Origin: Desertihabitans aurantiacus | Lineage (GTDB): Bacteria > Actinomycetota > Actinomycetes > Propionibacteriales > Propionibacteriaceae | Length of the DNA stretch: 35,705 bases | Direction of reading: 5' to 3' | Assembly: GCF_003344635.1 (NCBI RefSeq) | Contig: NZ_QPKK01000010.1 | Location: 1 to 35,705 of the forward strand | In this document: positions 12,470 through 20,173 of the stretch, piece after piece | How the letters are laid out: each line of letters begins with the position of its first letter | How positions within the stretch are numbered: the stretch's first letter is position 1 | Notes under the pieces: model-generated | Told to the model about the DNA's origin: nothing | Seen by the model: only the letters and a program-made list of their open reading frames with translations | Databases searched by the model: none | Made by a program: the position numbers and the translations under genes

Positions 12470-12937
12470 GGCCGCTTCGGCGGTGAGGTCCTTCTCGCCG
12501 AAGTAGGTCGCGACCAGGTTGCCGTTGAAGTTGGCGATGTCGCGGTAGCCCTGCGCCCGGTACATCCGGGCCACGCCCGGCTGCCGGGGTCCGGTGTCGA
12601 GCCGGGCCACCCGGTAGCCGGCGGCGCGGGCGGCGTCCTCCAGCGCCCGCAGCAGCACCACCCCCAGCCCGCGGCCCCGCGCGGCGGGCACCACGTACAT
12701 CCGCTTGATCTCGCACGTGCCGTCGGGCAGCGGCTTGAACCCGCCGCAGCACACCGCCTCCTCGCCCTCGAAGCCGACGAGGAAGCCACCGGCCGGGGGC
12801 GCGAAGTCGGCGGCGGTGGCCGACGGCATCCCCGGCCGGGTGATGTCGCCGTAGAGCTCGGCCATCTCGGCCAGCATCGCCGCCAGCAGCTCCGACGCGG
12901 GTGGCTGGTCGCTGGGCACGGCACGGAAGGTGGGCAC
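12446..12937 (-). CDS. GNAT-family N-acetyltransferase
   Basis: A 163-residue protein with the GNAT fold pattern. It has a beta-strand FLVGFEGEEAVCCGGFKPL, then CEIKRMYVVPAARGRGLGVVLLRALEDAA carrying the acetyl-CoA loop (R/Q-x-x-G-x-G/A, about 90-96), and a late segment YRVARLDTGPRQPGVARMYRAQGY typical of motif B. The acceptor substrate is unknown. GTG 12937 is preceded by TAGCCT and 6 bases, so a leaderless mRNA is likely. The gene converges on and overlaps the galK 3' end, and its 5' end faces the ABC-importer operon. Confidence 0.85.
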   Translation of the reverse strand: MPTFRAVPSDQPPASELLAAMLAEMAELYGDITRPGMPSATAADFAPPAGGFLVGFEGEEAVCCGGFKPLPDGTCEIKRMYVVPAARGRGLGVVLLRALEDAARAAGYRVARLDTGPRQPGVARMYRAQGYRDIANFNGNLVATYFGEKDLTAEAASDPTGAG

Positions 12938-12943
12938 CGACCG

Positions 12944-12949
12944 AGGCTA
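12944..12949 (-). promoter_or_regulatory. -10 box of leaderless GNAT gene
   Basis: TAGCCT on the minus strand, 6 bases before the GTG start at 12937. It fits the TANNNT -10 of actinobacterial housekeeping promoters, with the transcript starting at the start codon. Confidence 0.5.
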
Positions 12950-13081
12950 GCGGGACCCGGCCGGGTCGTCGTGTGACGGATCGGTGTCGATCCGGTGGCG
13001 TGGCCGGCCGCGAGGGGCGCCGGCGACCGGGTTGGTGACAAGATGTCGACGCAGCAGTGAACGAACGACGAGGAGCCACCC

Positions 13082-13981
13082 GTGAAGACCCGACGTATCG
13101 CCCTCTCCGCCATGAGCGTCCTGGCGCTGACCCTGGCCGGGTGCGGCTCGAACTCGCTCAGCCCCGAGACCGGCGGCGCAGCGCCCGACGGCGGGTCGAG
13201 CGCGCCGGAGACCACGGTCAACGAGGAGCTGGCGGCGGCGCTGCCGCAGAGCGTCGCCGACTCCGGCGTGATCCGGGTCGGCACCGACGCCTCCTACGCG
13301 CCCAACGAGTTCCTCGACGCCGACGGCGAGACCGTGATCGGCATGGACGTGGACCTGTTCGACCAGGTGGCGGCCAAGTTCGGCGTCCGCGCGGAGTACC
13401 AGCCCTCGGCCTTCGACACCATCATCACCGGCGTCCAGGGCGGCAAGTACGACATCGGCGTCTCCAGCTTCACCGTCAACGAGGAGCGCACCTCCCAGGT
13501 GACGATGGTCAGCTACTTCGAGGCCGGCACCCAGTGGGCCACCGCGGCCGGCAACCCGAAGGGCGTCGACCCGGAGAACCCGTGCGGGCTGGTGGTGGCG
13601 GTGCAGACCGGCACCGTGCAGCAGGAGGAGGACCTGCCGGTCAAGCAGGAGGCCTGCGGGGACAACCCGATGGAGATCCTCTCCTTCGACGGCCAGGACC
13701 AGGCCACCAACGCGCTGGCCGGCGGCCGGGCCGACGCGATGCTGGCCGACTCCCCCGTGGTCGCCTACGCGGTGCAGCAGACCGGCGACCAGCTGGAGAC
13801 GGTCGGGGAGATCTACGACTCCGCGCCCTACGGCTACGTGGTGCCGAACGAGGAGCGCGAGTTCGCCGAGGCGATCGCCCAGGCGCTGACCGAGCTGCAG
13901 GCCGAGGGCGGCTACACCGCCGCGCTGGAGGCCTGGAACGTGCAGGACGGCGCCATCGACACCTTCGACGTCCAGCCCTGA
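13082..13981 (+). CDS. Amino-acid ABC transporter substrate-binding lipoprotein
   Basis: A 299-residue family-3 solute-binding protein (SBP_bac_3). The N-terminus is a lipoprotein signal: basic MKTRR, a hydrophobic stretch and the lipobox LAGC with Cys21 as the lipidated residue. After a Ser/Pro/Gly-rich linker the binding domain begins near SGVIRVGTDASYAPNEF and includes GMDVDLFDQVAAKFGV, FDTIITGVQGGKYDIGVSSFTV and GGRADAMLADSPV. It would capture a polar amino acid or similar solute at the outer membrane face for the permease and ATPase encoded next. GTG 13082 follows GACGAGGAG. The exact ligand cannot be read from the sequence. Confidence 0.93.
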   Translation: MKTRRIALSAMSVLALTLAGCGSNSLSPETGGAAPDGGSSAPETTVNEELAAALPQSVADSGVIRVGTDASYAPNEFLDADGETVIGMDVDLFDQVAAKFGVRAEYQPSAFDTIITGVQGGKYDIGVSSFTVNEERTSQVTMVSYFEAGTQWATAAGNPKGVDPENPCGLVVAVQTGTVQQEEDLPVKQEACGDNPMEILSFDGQDQATNALAGGRADAMLADSPVVAYAVQQTGDQLETVGEIYDSAPYGYVVPNEEREFAEAIAQALTELQAEGGYTAALEAWNVQDGAIDTFDVQP

Positions 13982-13995
13982 CCCGGGAGGCTCAG

Positions 13996-14982
13996 ATGAG
14001 CGAGCCGGACCGGGCGCGCCCGCCGGCCGGGGACGCCGAGGAGCGTCCCGGTCTGATCGACGCCGTCCCGGTGCGCCACCCCTGGCGCTGGGTGGCGGTG
14101 GCGGTGATCGCGGTGCTGACCGCGATGCTGCTCAACCTGCTGCTGACCAACCCCATCTACAACTGGCCCTTCGTCTTCGAGGCGATGGTCCAGGAGCCGG
14201 TGATCCGCGGGCTGCTCATCGGCACCCTCGGCGCCACCGTGCTCGGCATGGTCTTCGGCGTGCTGGGCGGGGTGCTGCTGGCGGTGATGCGGCTCTCGGC
14301 GAACCCGGTGCTGCGCGGCGTCTCCTGGGTCTACACCTGGTTCTTCCGGGCGATCCCGCGCTACGTGCTCATCGTCACCATGGGCGTGCTCGGCGCGCTG
14401 TTCCCCGAGGGCGTCTCCCTCGGCGTCCCCTTCGACTGGCTGATCATCGACGCGCTCGGGCTGAGCGGTGACTGGCGCTTCGTCACCCTGGACGCCTACG
14501 CCGTCTTCGGCGGCTACTTCGGCGCGGTGCTGGCCCTGGCCTCCTCCGAGGCGGCCTACATGGCCGAGATCGCCCGCTCGGGCATCCTCAGCGTGGACCG
14601 CGGCCAGGTGGAGGCCGCCCAGGCGCTCGGCATGTCCCCCGGGCTGGCGATGCGGCGGATCATCCTGCCGCAGGCGATGCGGGTCATCATCCCGCCGACG
14701 GGCAACGAGCTGATCTCGATGCTCAAGGACACCTCGCTGCTGACCGGGCTGCCGCTGACCACCGAGCTGTTCTTCCAGATGCAGTCGATCGGGTCGCGGA
14801 CCTTCCAGACCTTCCCGGTGCTGGTGGGCGCGACCCTGTACTACCTGGCGCTGAGCAGCGTCCTCATGGTCGGCCAGACCTGGGTGGAGCGGCGGTTCGG
14901 CCGCGGGATCAGCCCCAGCGCCACCCCGCGGCGGCGGACCGTCGTCGCGCCGGTGGCTTCGAACGGATCGGGAGCGCAGTGA
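13996..14982 (+). CDS. Amino-acid ABC transporter permease (HisM/GlnP family)
   Basis: A 328-residue membrane protein with about five to six helices beginning near residue 34. The hallmark EAA loop that contacts the ATPase is [29 protein letters not shown]. An upstream segment [20 protein letters not shown] corresponds to the FFRGTPLLVQ region of the family but is diverged. ATG 13996 follows GGGAGG, 15 bases after the binding-protein stop. The stop overlaps the ATPase start as GTGA. Only one permease gene is present, so a homodimer is the simplest arrangement. Confidence 0.93.
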   Translation: MSEPDRARPPAGDAEERPGLIDAVPVRHPWRWVAVAVIAVLTAMLLNLLLTNPIYNWPFVFEAMVQEPVIRGLLIGTLGATVLGMVFGVLGGVLLAVMRLSANPVLRGVSWVYTWFFRAIPRYVLIVTMGVLGALFPEGVSLGVPFDWLIIDALGLSGDWRFVTLDAYAVFGGYFGAVLALASSEAAYMAEIARSGILSVDRGQVEAAQALGMSPGLAMRRIILPQAMRVIIPPTGNELISMLKDTSLLTGLPLTTELFFQMQSIGSRTFQTFPVLVGATLYYLALSSVLMVGQTWVERRFGRGISPSATPRRRTVVAPVASNGSGAQ

Positions 14983-15839
14983 CGTCGCAGAGCACCCCTG
15001 CCGGACCCCCGCTGGTCCGGGCGGTCAACGCGATCAAGGAGTTCGGCAGCACCCGGGTGCTGGACGGCATCGACCTCGAGGTGCACCGCGGTGAGGTGGT
15101 CTGCCTGCTCGGGCCATCCGGCTCGGGCAAGACGACCTTCCTGCGCCTCATCAACCAGATGGAGCAGCTCACCGGTGGGCGGATCTGGGTGGACGGCGAG
15201 CTGATCGGCGTCGAGGAACGGGGTGGGCGGCTGCACGTCCGCAAGGACCGCGACATCGCCCGCCAGCGGGCCCGGATCGGGATGGTGTTCCAGCGGTTCA
15301 ACCTCTTCCCCCACATGACGGCGCTGGAGAACGTGGTCGAGGCCCCGGTGCACGTGAAGAAGGTGAAGCCGGCCGAGGCGCGGCGTGAGGCGCTGCGGCT
15401 GCTCGAGCTGGTCGGGCTGGCCGAGCGCGCCGACTACTACCCCAGCCAGCTCTCCGGCGGCCAGCAGCAACGGGTGGCGATCGCCCGCGCGCTGGCGATG
15501 GAGCCGGAGCTGATGCTCTTCGACGAGCCCACCTCCGCCCTCGACCCCGAGCTGGTGGGTGAGGTGCTGACGGTGATGCGCGAGCTCGCCGACAGCGGGA
15601 TGACGATGATCGTGGTGACCCACGAGATGTCCTTCGCCCGCGAGGTCGCCGACCGGGTCGTGTTCATGGACGCCGGCGTGGTGGTCGAGGAGGGCGACCC
15701 CGACCAGGTGCTGCGCTCCCCCCGCGAGCCGCGCACCCGGGCCTTCCTGGACCGGGTCCGCCGCGAGGAGCGGGTGCTGGAGCAGCGGGTGGCCCGCGAG
15801 CTGGAGGACCTCGGCCCGGAGCCCTCCGACCCGTCCTGA
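14979..15839 (+). CDS. Amino-acid ABC transporter ATP-binding protein (GlnQ/HisP family)
   Basis: A 286-residue cytoplasmic ATPase that powers the importer. Walker A is [11 protein letters not shown], the Q-loop is [13 protein letters not shown], the signature is [15 protein letters not shown], Walker B is [14 protein letters not shown] and the H-loop is VTHEMSF. Most family members are about 240-260 residues; here a Glu/Arg-rich tail of about 25 residues is added. GTG 14979 overlaps the permease stop by four bases, implying coupled translation. No clear terminator follows before the convergent gene 27 bases away; only a short CCGGGCCCGG palindrome is visible. Confidence 0.95.
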   Translation: MTSQSTPAGPPLVRAVNAIKEFGSTRVLDGIDLEVHRGEVVCLLGPSGSGKTTFLRLINQMEQLTGGRIWVDGELIGVEERGGRLHVRKDRDIARQRARIGMVFQRFNLFPHMTALENVVEAPVHVKKVKPAEARREALRLLELVGLAERADYYPSQLSGGQQQRVAIARALAMEPELMLFDEPTSALDPELVGEVLTVMRELADSGMTMIVVTHEMSFAREVADRVVFMDAGVVVEEGDPDQVLRSPREPRTRAFLDRVRREERVLEQRVARELEDLGPEPSDPS

Positions 15840-15866
15840 GGCGTCGGGTGGGCCGGGCCCGGTGAG

Positions 15867-16277
15867 CTAGTGCTGGCCCTCGGGACCGTTGAGGCCGCCA
15901 CCGGCCCCGAGCGCCACGGTGCTGGTGGGCAGCAGCAGGCAGACCAGCGCCAGCAGCGACAGCCCACCCAGCACGACCGTCACCCAGGTGGTCGACCCGC
16001 CGAGGAAGCCCCAGGCCACCGGCAGCTGGATCAGCTGGGTGGCCACCGCCGGGCCGCGGGACCAGCGCGCGGCACGGCGCAGCCCGTTGGCGACGGCCAG
16101 CAGGAAGACGCCGTAACCGGCCATCAGCACGGTGGTGCCGACCGCGACCACCCAGCGGTGGGCGCGCAGGTTGACCAGCTCGACCACGGCGAAGCCGAGG
16201 GCGCCGACCGCGACCACGACCAGCACCGCGGCAGCGAGCAACAACGGCAGCGGTGGACGCGTTCTGGCGGTGCTCAC
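15867..16277 (-). CDS. Small membrane protein of unknown function
   Basis: A 136-residue protein with about four hydrophobic helices: LPLLLAAAVLVVVAVGALGF, WVVAVGTTVLMAGYGVFLLAV, the weaker ATQLIQLPVAWGFLGG, and TTWVTVVLGGLSLLALVCLLLP. No catalytic motif is seen and I do not recognise a named family, although such four-helix proteins are common next to whiB/ABC genes in actinobacteria. GTG 16277 is chosen because TAGGAT lies 7 bases upstream, the leaderless pattern of this genome. The longer frame up to 16379 has an Arg/Cys-rich, unlikely N-terminus. Confidence 0.7.
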   Translation of the reverse strand: MSTARTRPPLPLLLAAAVLVVVAVGALGFAVVELVNLRAHRWVVAVGTTVLMAGYGVFLLAVANGLRRAARWSRGPAVATQLIQLPVAWGFLGGSTTWVTVVLGGLSLLALVCLLLPTSTVALGAGGGLNGPEGQH

Positions 16278-16284
16278 CGGGCTG

Positions 16285-16290
16285 ATCCTA
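16285..16290 (-). promoter_or_regulatory. -10 box of leaderless membrane-protein gene
   Basis: TAGGAT on the minus strand, 7 bases before the GTG at 16277; it supports that start. Confidence 0.5.
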
Positions 16291-16379
16291 GTGCGGGCGG
16301 CGGGCTCGCACGGTCGTCTGCGCGACAGCTGAGTGTGACCCAGCCGACGTGGGTATGCCCTTGTGCAGCACCGTTCCAA

Positions 16380-16395
16380 TTGTCACAGTTGTCAC
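16380..16395 (+). promoter_or_regulatory. Direct repeats upstream of whiB1
   Basis: TTGTCAC occurs at 16380-16386 and again at 16389-16395, nine bases apart and about 90 bases before the whiB1 start. Either copy resembles a -35 (TTGTCA), but no matching -10 was found at 16-18 bases. They may be a -35 plus an operator half-site. In mycobacteria whiB1 is controlled by a cAMP receptor protein; no full TGTGA-N6-TCACA site is visible here. Confidence 0.3.
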
Positions 16396-16479
16396 GCGAA
16401 CCAGTTACACGTCTGACACATCGGCGTGCCGCCCGCGTGAACACACCAGTTCGTGAACCGTTGAGATGAAGGAGTTCGC

Positions 16480-16731
16480 ATGGATTGGCGCCACAAGGCG
16501 GCCTGTCTGGACGAGGACCCGGAGCTGTTCTTCCCGATCGGGAACACCGGCCCCGCCCTGCTGCAGATCGAGGAGGCCAAGCAGGTCTGCCGTCGCTGCG
16601 ACGTCCGCGAGGAGTGCCTCCAGTGGGCGATCGAGGCCGGTCAGGACCACGGTGTCTGGGGTGGCATGAGTGAGGACGAGCGCCGCGCCCTCAAGCGCCG
16701 CGCCGCCCGGTCGAGGCTGCGTACCGCCTGA
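16480..16731 (+). CDS. whiB1: WhiB-family iron-sulfur regulator, WhiB1 type
   Basis: An 83-residue protein very close to mycobacterial WhiB1. It starts MDWRHKAACLDEDPELFFPIGN, has the four cluster cysteines Cys9, Cys37, Cys40 and Cys46 (C-x2-C-x5-C), the turn GVWGG (58-62) and a basic C-terminal tail (DERRALKRRAARSRLR) for DNA contact. WhiB1 binds a nitric-oxide-sensitive 4Fe-4S cluster, interacts with the primary sigma factor and is essential in Mycobacterium tuberculosis. ATG 16480 has AAGGAG at ideal distance. A strong terminator follows. Its neighbour pdtaS, convergent, is the same as in mycobacteria. Confidence 0.95.
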   Translation: MDWRHKAACLDEDPELFFPIGNTGPALLQIEEAKQVCRRCDVREECLQWAIEAGQDHGVWGGMSEDERRALKRRAARSRLRTA

Positions 16732-16749
16732 GCCCGACCCGCGTCCAAG

Positions 16750-16780
16750 GCGCCGGAACCCGGAAGGGTCCGGCGCTTTT
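16750..16780 (+). terminator. Rho-independent terminator of whiB1
   Basis: GCGCCGGAACCC, loop GGAA, GGGTCCGGCGC forms an 11-bp stem with one bulged A, directly followed by TTTT. It starts 18 bases after the whiB1 stop. Confidence 0.85.
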
Positions 16781-16815
16781 CGCGTCCTCGGTGCGCCGCC
16801 GCCCGGCCGCCCGGC

Positions 16816-18300
16816 TCAGGACAGCGAGCTGTGGTCGGGCACGTCGTCCATCGGCAGCCACACCCGCGCCGTCGCCCCACGACCGGCGGGGTTGGGGCCG
16901 AGGGTGAACTCCCCGCCGAGGTCGGCGACCAGGGTGGAGACGATGCTCAGCCCCAGGCTCTTGCTCTGCCCCAGCGAGAAGCCCTCGGGCAGCCCCTTCC
17001 CCTCGTCGCTCACCAGCAGCTCCAGCGCGTGGTCGACCCGGCGCGGTTCCACCAGCACCTGGCCCGAGGCGCTCCCCAGCCCGTGCTCGACGGCGTTCTG
17101 GCAGAGCTCGGTCATCACCAGCGACAGCCCGGTGGCCATCGCGGCCGGGATCAGGCCGAATGACCCCTGGCGGGTCGCCTGCACCTGGCCCTGCGCGGCC
17201 GACACGTCGCCGACGATCCGCAGCACCCGGTCGGCCACGTCGTCGAAGGCCACCTCCTCGTCGTAGCTCTGGCTCAGCGTCTCGTGCACCGAGGCGATCG
17301 CCGCCACCCGGGACATCGCCTCGTTCAGGGCGTCGCGGCCCTCGGCGGACTGGATCCGGCGGGCCTGCATCCGCAGCAGTGCCGCCACCGTCTGCAGGTT
17401 GTTCTTCACCCGGTGGTGGATCTCACGGATGGTGGCGTCCTTGCCGATCAGCCGGCGCTCCCGCTCCCGCAGCTCGGTGACGTCGCGGCAGAGCACCAGC
17501 AGCCCGTCGGGCTCCCCGTCGGCCACCAGCGGCAGGATCCGCGCGCGCAGGTCCGAGGCGCCGGTGTGCAGGTCGAACTCGGCCACCTCGGTGCCGTACA
17601 GCGCCTCGCCCACCGACGGGTTGGCCCGGGAGTCGCGGCGGGCGAGCTCGTCGGTCAGCTCGAAGAAGTCCTCGTCGACCAGGTCGCCGTCGAAGCCCAT
17701 CCGGCGGTACACGCTCACCGCGTTCGGGCTGGCGTAGGTGATGTCGCCCTCGGCGTTGACCCGGATCAGCCCGTCGCCCACCCGCGGGCTGCTGCTGGGG
17801 TCGGCGGGGTGCCCCGGCAGCGGGAACAGCCCCTGCTCGACCATCTGGCACAGCACGTCGGCGATCTCGAGGTAGGCGTCCTCCAGCGTGCTGGTCGCCC
17901 GCAGCCCCAGCCGGTTGGTCGAGCGCTCCAGCACCGCCACGGTGCGCCCGTCGACGGTGACCGGGACGGCCGTGACGTCGACCGGGACGCCGGCCTGCAG
18001 CTTGTTCTCACTGGTCCGGGTGGTGGTGCCGGAGAGGTAGGCGTCGCTGACGAGGTTCTCCGGCTGGTAGGCGATGAGGTCGCCGACCATGTCGTCGAAC
18101 AGCGCGGTGGGGCCGGTCACCGGACGCACCTGCGCCGCGGCCCACAGCATGTTCGGGTCGCGGTCGGGCACCCACAGCACGAGGTCGGAGAAGGCCAGGT
18201 CGGCGATCAGGTGCCACTCCTGGGTCAGCCGGCGCAGCGCCTCGGCCTCCTCCGGGGTGAGCGCGGTGTGCTCGGCGAGGATCTCCGCCATCATCGGCAT
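16816..18300 (-). CDS. pdtaS: Sensor histidine kinase, PdtaS type
   Basis: A 494-residue soluble kinase. The N-terminal part (about 1-160) is GAF-like, and a PAS domain follows (about 175-285: GLIRVNAEGDITYASPNAV). A HisKA_2 domain has the phospho-acceptor region EIHHRVKNNLQTVAALL (His295/296). The C-terminal HATPase has an N box ELCQNAVEHGLG and a G box DEGKGLPEGF. There are no membrane helices. In mycobacteria PdtaS signals to the ANTAR antiterminator PdtaR; no pdtaR gene is in this window. ATG 18300 is supported by TAGGGT six bases upstream (leaderless). MPMM offers ATGs at 18294 and 18291 as alternatives. The position beside whiB1 supports the call. Confidence 0.92.
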   Translation of the reverse strand: MPMMAEILAEHTALTPEEAEALRRLTQEWHLIADLAFSDLVLWVPDRDPNMLWAAAQVRPVTGPTALFDDMVGDLIAYQPENLVSDAYLSGTTTRTSENKLQAGVPVDVTAVPVTVDGRTVAVLERSTNRLGLRATSTLEDAYLEIADVLCQMVEQGLFPLPGHPADPSSSPRVGDGLIRVNAEGDITYASPNAVSVYRRMGFDGDLVDEDFFELTDELARRDSRANPSVGEALYGTEVAEFDLHTGASDLRARILPLVADGEPDGLLVLCRDVTELRERERRLIGKDATIREIHHRVKNNLQTVAALLRMQARRIQSAEGRDALNEAMSRVAAIASVHETLSQSYDEEVAFDDVADRVLRIVGDVSAAQGQVQATRQGSFGLIPAAMATGLSLVMTELCQNAVEHGLGSASGQVLVEPRRVDHALELLVSDEGKGLPEGFSLGQSKSLGLSIVSTLVADLGGEFTLGPNPAGRGATARVWLPMDDVPDHSSLS

Positions 18301-18306
18301 GGCGCC

Positions 18307-18312
18307 ACCCTA
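18307..18312 (-). promoter_or_regulatory. -10 box of leaderless pdtaS
   Basis: TAGGGT on the minus strand, 6 bases before the ATG at 18300. It supports that start over the internal ATGs. Confidence 0.55.
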
Positions 18313-18349
18313 GTGATCCCGCGGGCCCGGACCGCCCTGGTGTGCGCCG

Positions 18350-18379
18350 TTTCACAGAGCCGCGGCGCTCTGGCAGAAT
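18350..18379 (+). promoter_or_regulatory. Candidate promoter of bL37 gene
   Basis: TTTCAC (18350-18355) and CAGAAT (18374-18379) are 18 bases apart. The spacer contains the palindrome AGAGC-N6-GCTCT. A further inverted repeat CCGACACC-CC-GGTGTCGG lies in the leader at 18393-18410. Confidence 0.45.
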
Positions 18380-18469
18380 GGCTCCTCGTGCCCCGACACC
18401 CCGGTGTCGGCGCGCGTTCGACGTCCGGTTCCCCGCAGGGTGCCGGCAGCACGTACCGAGGAGGCTCAG

Positions 18470-18544
18470 ATGGGCAAGACAGGCCGCAAGCGCCGCGCCC
18501 GCAGGAAGAAGGGCGCGAACCACGGCAAGCGCCCCAACGCCTGA
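18470..18544 (+). CDS. 50S ribosomal protein bL37 (24 residues)
   Basis: A 24-codon gene with ATG at 18470 and TGA at 18542. GAGGAGG sits 6 bases before the start. The product is almost only Lys, Arg, Gly and Ala. It begins MGKTGRKRRARRKKG and ends ANHGKRPNA. It resembles the mycobacterial micro-protein bL37 (typically MAKRGRKKR..ANHGKRPNA), seen in cryo-EM structures of the Mycobacterium smegmatis large subunit, where such peptides are embedded in rRNA. The gene has its own promoter-like sequence and a strong hairpin right after it. It is too short for routine gene finding. Confidence 0.88.
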   Translation: MGKTGRKRRARRKKGANHGKRPNA

Positions 18545-18561
18545 GGTCGGCCAGACGACGC

Positions 18562-18597
18562 ACGAGGGCGGCTCCCCTGTCGGGGAGCCGCCCTCGT
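18562..18597. terminator. Perfect 16-bp hairpin between bL37 and rsrA
   Basis: ACGAGGGCGGCTCCCC, loop TGTC, GGGGAGCCGCCCTCGT pairs over 16 bases without mismatch. It lies between the convergent bL37 and rsrA genes and can fold on both strands. No T-run follows, so it is an actinobacterial I-shaped hairpin, probably a bidirectional terminator. Confidence 0.75.
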
Positions 18598-18623
18598 CGC
18601 ACGTCCGGGACGCCGTCGCGCGC

Positions 18624-18935
18624 TCAGCGGCGCAGCGGGTCCTCGCCGGTCTCGGCGACCACCTGCAGCACCCGCAGCCGCAGGGTGGCCGGGGCCTGCT
18701 CACCGACGCAGCAGCGCCGCACCAGCCGCTTGACCGCGTCGGCGACGTCGAACTGGTCCAGGCAGGGCTCGCAGGCGGCCAGGTGCTCGCGGATCGTGTC
18801 GCTGTCGGCGTCGGCCAGCTCGTGGTCGATGAAAACGTTGACCCGCTCCAGCACCTCCGCGCAGTGCACCTCACCGTCCTCGCCCACCAGGGCGTGGAAG
18901 TGGTGCTCGTGCTCGACGTGCTCCTCCGCACTCAT
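18624..18935 (-). CDS. rsrA: Zinc-binding anti-sigma factor RsrA/RshA
   Basis: A 103-residue ZAS-family anti-sigma factor that holds SigR inactive until disulfide stress oxidises its cysteines and releases zinc. The ligand set is intact: Cys25, His51, Cys55 and Cys58 (HLAACEPC), with a later Cys-Cys pair at 73-74 in VRRCC. An N-terminal extension holds six histidines within the first 24 residues (HVEHEHHFH...H), more than in Streptomyces RsrA. ATG 18935 overlaps the sigR stop as ATGA, so the pair is translationally coupled and should be made in balance. Confidence 0.93.
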   Translation of the reverse strand: MSAEEHVEHEHHFHALVGEDGEVHCAEVLERVNVFIDHELADADSDTIREHLAACEPCLDQFDVADAVKRLVRRCCVGEQAPATLRLRVLQVVAETGEDPLRR

Positions 18936-19600
18936 CGGTGCTCACCTCCCGGGGTGCCGGTCGCGCTCATCCCCAGCTCGCGGGCGTGCTCGGTCAGCAG
19001 CCCACGCAGCTGCTTGCGGGCCCGGTTCAGCCGGCTCATCACCGTCCCGATCGGCGTCTGCATGATCTCGGCGATCTCCTTGTAGGCGAAGCCCTCGACG
19101 TCGGCCAGGTAGACCGCCATCCGGAAGTCCGGGGAGAGCTGCTGCAGGGCGTCCTTGACCACCGAGTCCGGCAGCCGGTCCATCGCCTCGGCCTCGGCCG
19201 AGCGCAGCCCGCTGGAGGTGTGCTCGGCGGCACGGGCCAGCTGCCAGTCCGCCACCTCGCCGCTGTCGGAGGTCTGCGGCTGGCGCTGACGCTTGCGGTA
19301 GCTGTTGATGTAGGTGTTGGTGAGGATCCGGTACAGCCAGGCCTTGAGGTTCGTGCCCGGCGTGTACTGGTGGAAGGAGGCCCACGCCTTGGCGTAGGTC
19401 TCCTGCACCACGTCCTCGGCGTCGGCGGCGTTGCGGGCCATCCGCAGGGCCGCCCCGTAGAGCTGGTCCAGGTACGGCAGCGCGTCGGCCTCGAACCGGG
19501 CGCGGCGCTCGGCCTCGGTCTCGGTGGCGAGGTCGACCTCGACGCCGGCCCGCTCCGCCTGCTCGTCCGGCGTCCCCGCCGGTGTCTGTGGGAGTGTCAT
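18932..19600 (-). CDS. sigR: ECF sigma factor SigR/SigH (thiol-oxidative stress)
   Basis: A 222-residue ECF sigma factor. Region 2 runs [32 protein letters not shown] and [21 protein letters not shown]. Region 4 is [30 protein letters not shown] and [18 protein letters not shown]. The cognate anti-sigma gene rsrA overlaps the 3' end, which fixes identity. ATG 19600 is the conservative start: a TACTGT box ends 8 bases before it. A SigR-type promoter lies 76-103 bases upstream, and the frame stays open back to ATG 19657 and 19663, so a longer isoform (+19 to +21 residues) is possible. Streptomyces makes such an extended, unstable SigR' form during stress. Confidence 0.95.
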   Translation of the reverse strand: MTLPQTPAGTPDEQAERAGVEVDLATETEAERRARFEADALPYLDQLYGAALRMARNAADAEDVVQETYAKAWASFHQYTPGTNLKAWLYRILTNTYINSYRKRQRQPQTSDSGEVADWQLARAAEHTSSGLRSAEAEAMDRLPDSVVKDALQQLSPDFRMAVYLADVEGFAYKEIAEIMQTPIGTVMSRLNRARKQLRGLLTEHARELGMSATGTPGGEHR

Positions 19601-19608
19601 CACGTACG

Positions 19609-19614
19609 ACAGTA
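19609..19614 (-). promoter_or_regulatory. sigR p1: housekeeping -10
   Basis: TACTGT on the minus strand; 5 bases later comes GTG and 8 bases later the ATG 19600. It would give a leaderless mRNA for the short SigR. No clear -35 is seen. Confidence 0.45.
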
Positions 19615-19675
19615 CTGGGCTCGGCGCAGTCCGCTGCGAGCCCTCGGTCGCTGTCATCACCATCACGTCGGGCAG

Positions 19676-19703
19676 AACGCCGCGCCGGCGCGGGGGTATT
19701 CCC
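19676..19703 (-). promoter_or_regulatory. sigR p2: SigR/SigH-dependent promoter
   Basis: On the minus strand GGGAATA (19703-19697), 17 bases, CGTT (19679-19676). This matches the published SigR/SigH consensus GGGAAYA-N16-17-cGTT. It sits upstream of sigR-rsrA, as expected for positive autoregulation. The transcript would start near 19668-19671, just before the in-frame GTG 19666, ATG 19663 and ATG 19657. Confidence 0.8.
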
Positions 19704-19732
19704 CGTCGGTCGGCGGCTGACACACTGACCCC

Positions 19733-20173
19733 GTGCGTCCGACCGTCACCGTGCTCAACGGCCCCAACCTCAACCTGCTGGGCACCCGGGAGCCCGCCGT
19801 CTACGGCACCGACACCCTGGAGGACGTGCGGCGGCTGTGCGTCTCGACCAGCGAGGGGTTGGGGCTGGACTGCGAGTTCCACCAGTCCAACGCCGAGGGC
19901 GAGCTGGTCGACCTGGTGCAGGCCGCCCGCGGGCGCTCGATCGGGCTGGTGCTCAACGCCGCCGGCTACACCCACACCTCGGTGGCGCTGCGTGACGCCG
20001 TGGTGGCCAGCGAGGTGCCGATGGTGGAGGTGCACCTGTCGAACGTGCACGCCCGCGAGGACTTCCGGCACCGCTCCTTCCTCTCCGACGTGGCGAGCGG
20101 GGTGATCGTCGGCTGCGGGGTGCTGGGCTACCAGTTCGCCATCCAGCGGCTGGCCGCCCTCCACCGGTCCTGA
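19733..20173 (+). CDS. aroQ: 3-Dehydroquinate dehydratase, type II
   Basis: A 146-residue enzyme that dehydrates 3-dehydroquinate to 3-dehydroshikimate in the shikimate pathway; the family forms dodecamers. The N-terminal motif [19 protein letters not shown] includes the catalytic Tyr24. [18 protein letters not shown] carries Asn75 and His81, and [18 protein letters not shown] carries His101 and Arg112. GTG 19733 is the family-consistent start. CACACT six bases upstream fits a leaderless start, and no Shine-Dalgarno is visible. The gene diverges from sigR, and the p2 promoter of sigR lies in the shared gap. aroA is only about 2.2 kb downstream. Confidence 0.95.
   Translation: MRPTVTVLNGPNLNLLGTREPAVYGTDTLEDVRRLCVSTSEGLGLDCEFHQSNAEGELVDLVQAARGRSIGLVLNAAGYTHTSVALRDAVVASEVPMVEVHLSNVHAREDFRHRSFLSDVASGVIVGCGVLGYQFAIQRLAALHRS

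Noticed and set aside
13057-14982. A single 641-codon fusion of a leading Arg-rich protein to the permease
   Set aside because: The first half is out of frame with the binding-protein gene that has a lipobox and good motifs; the permease has its own site at 13996.
15840-15866. Terminator after the ABC importer
   Set aside because: Only a short CCGGGCCCGG palindrome without loop or T-run is visible.
16321-16350. CRP-type site before whiB1
   Set aside because: GTGTGACC is present but the second half-site TCACA is missing at the right spacing.
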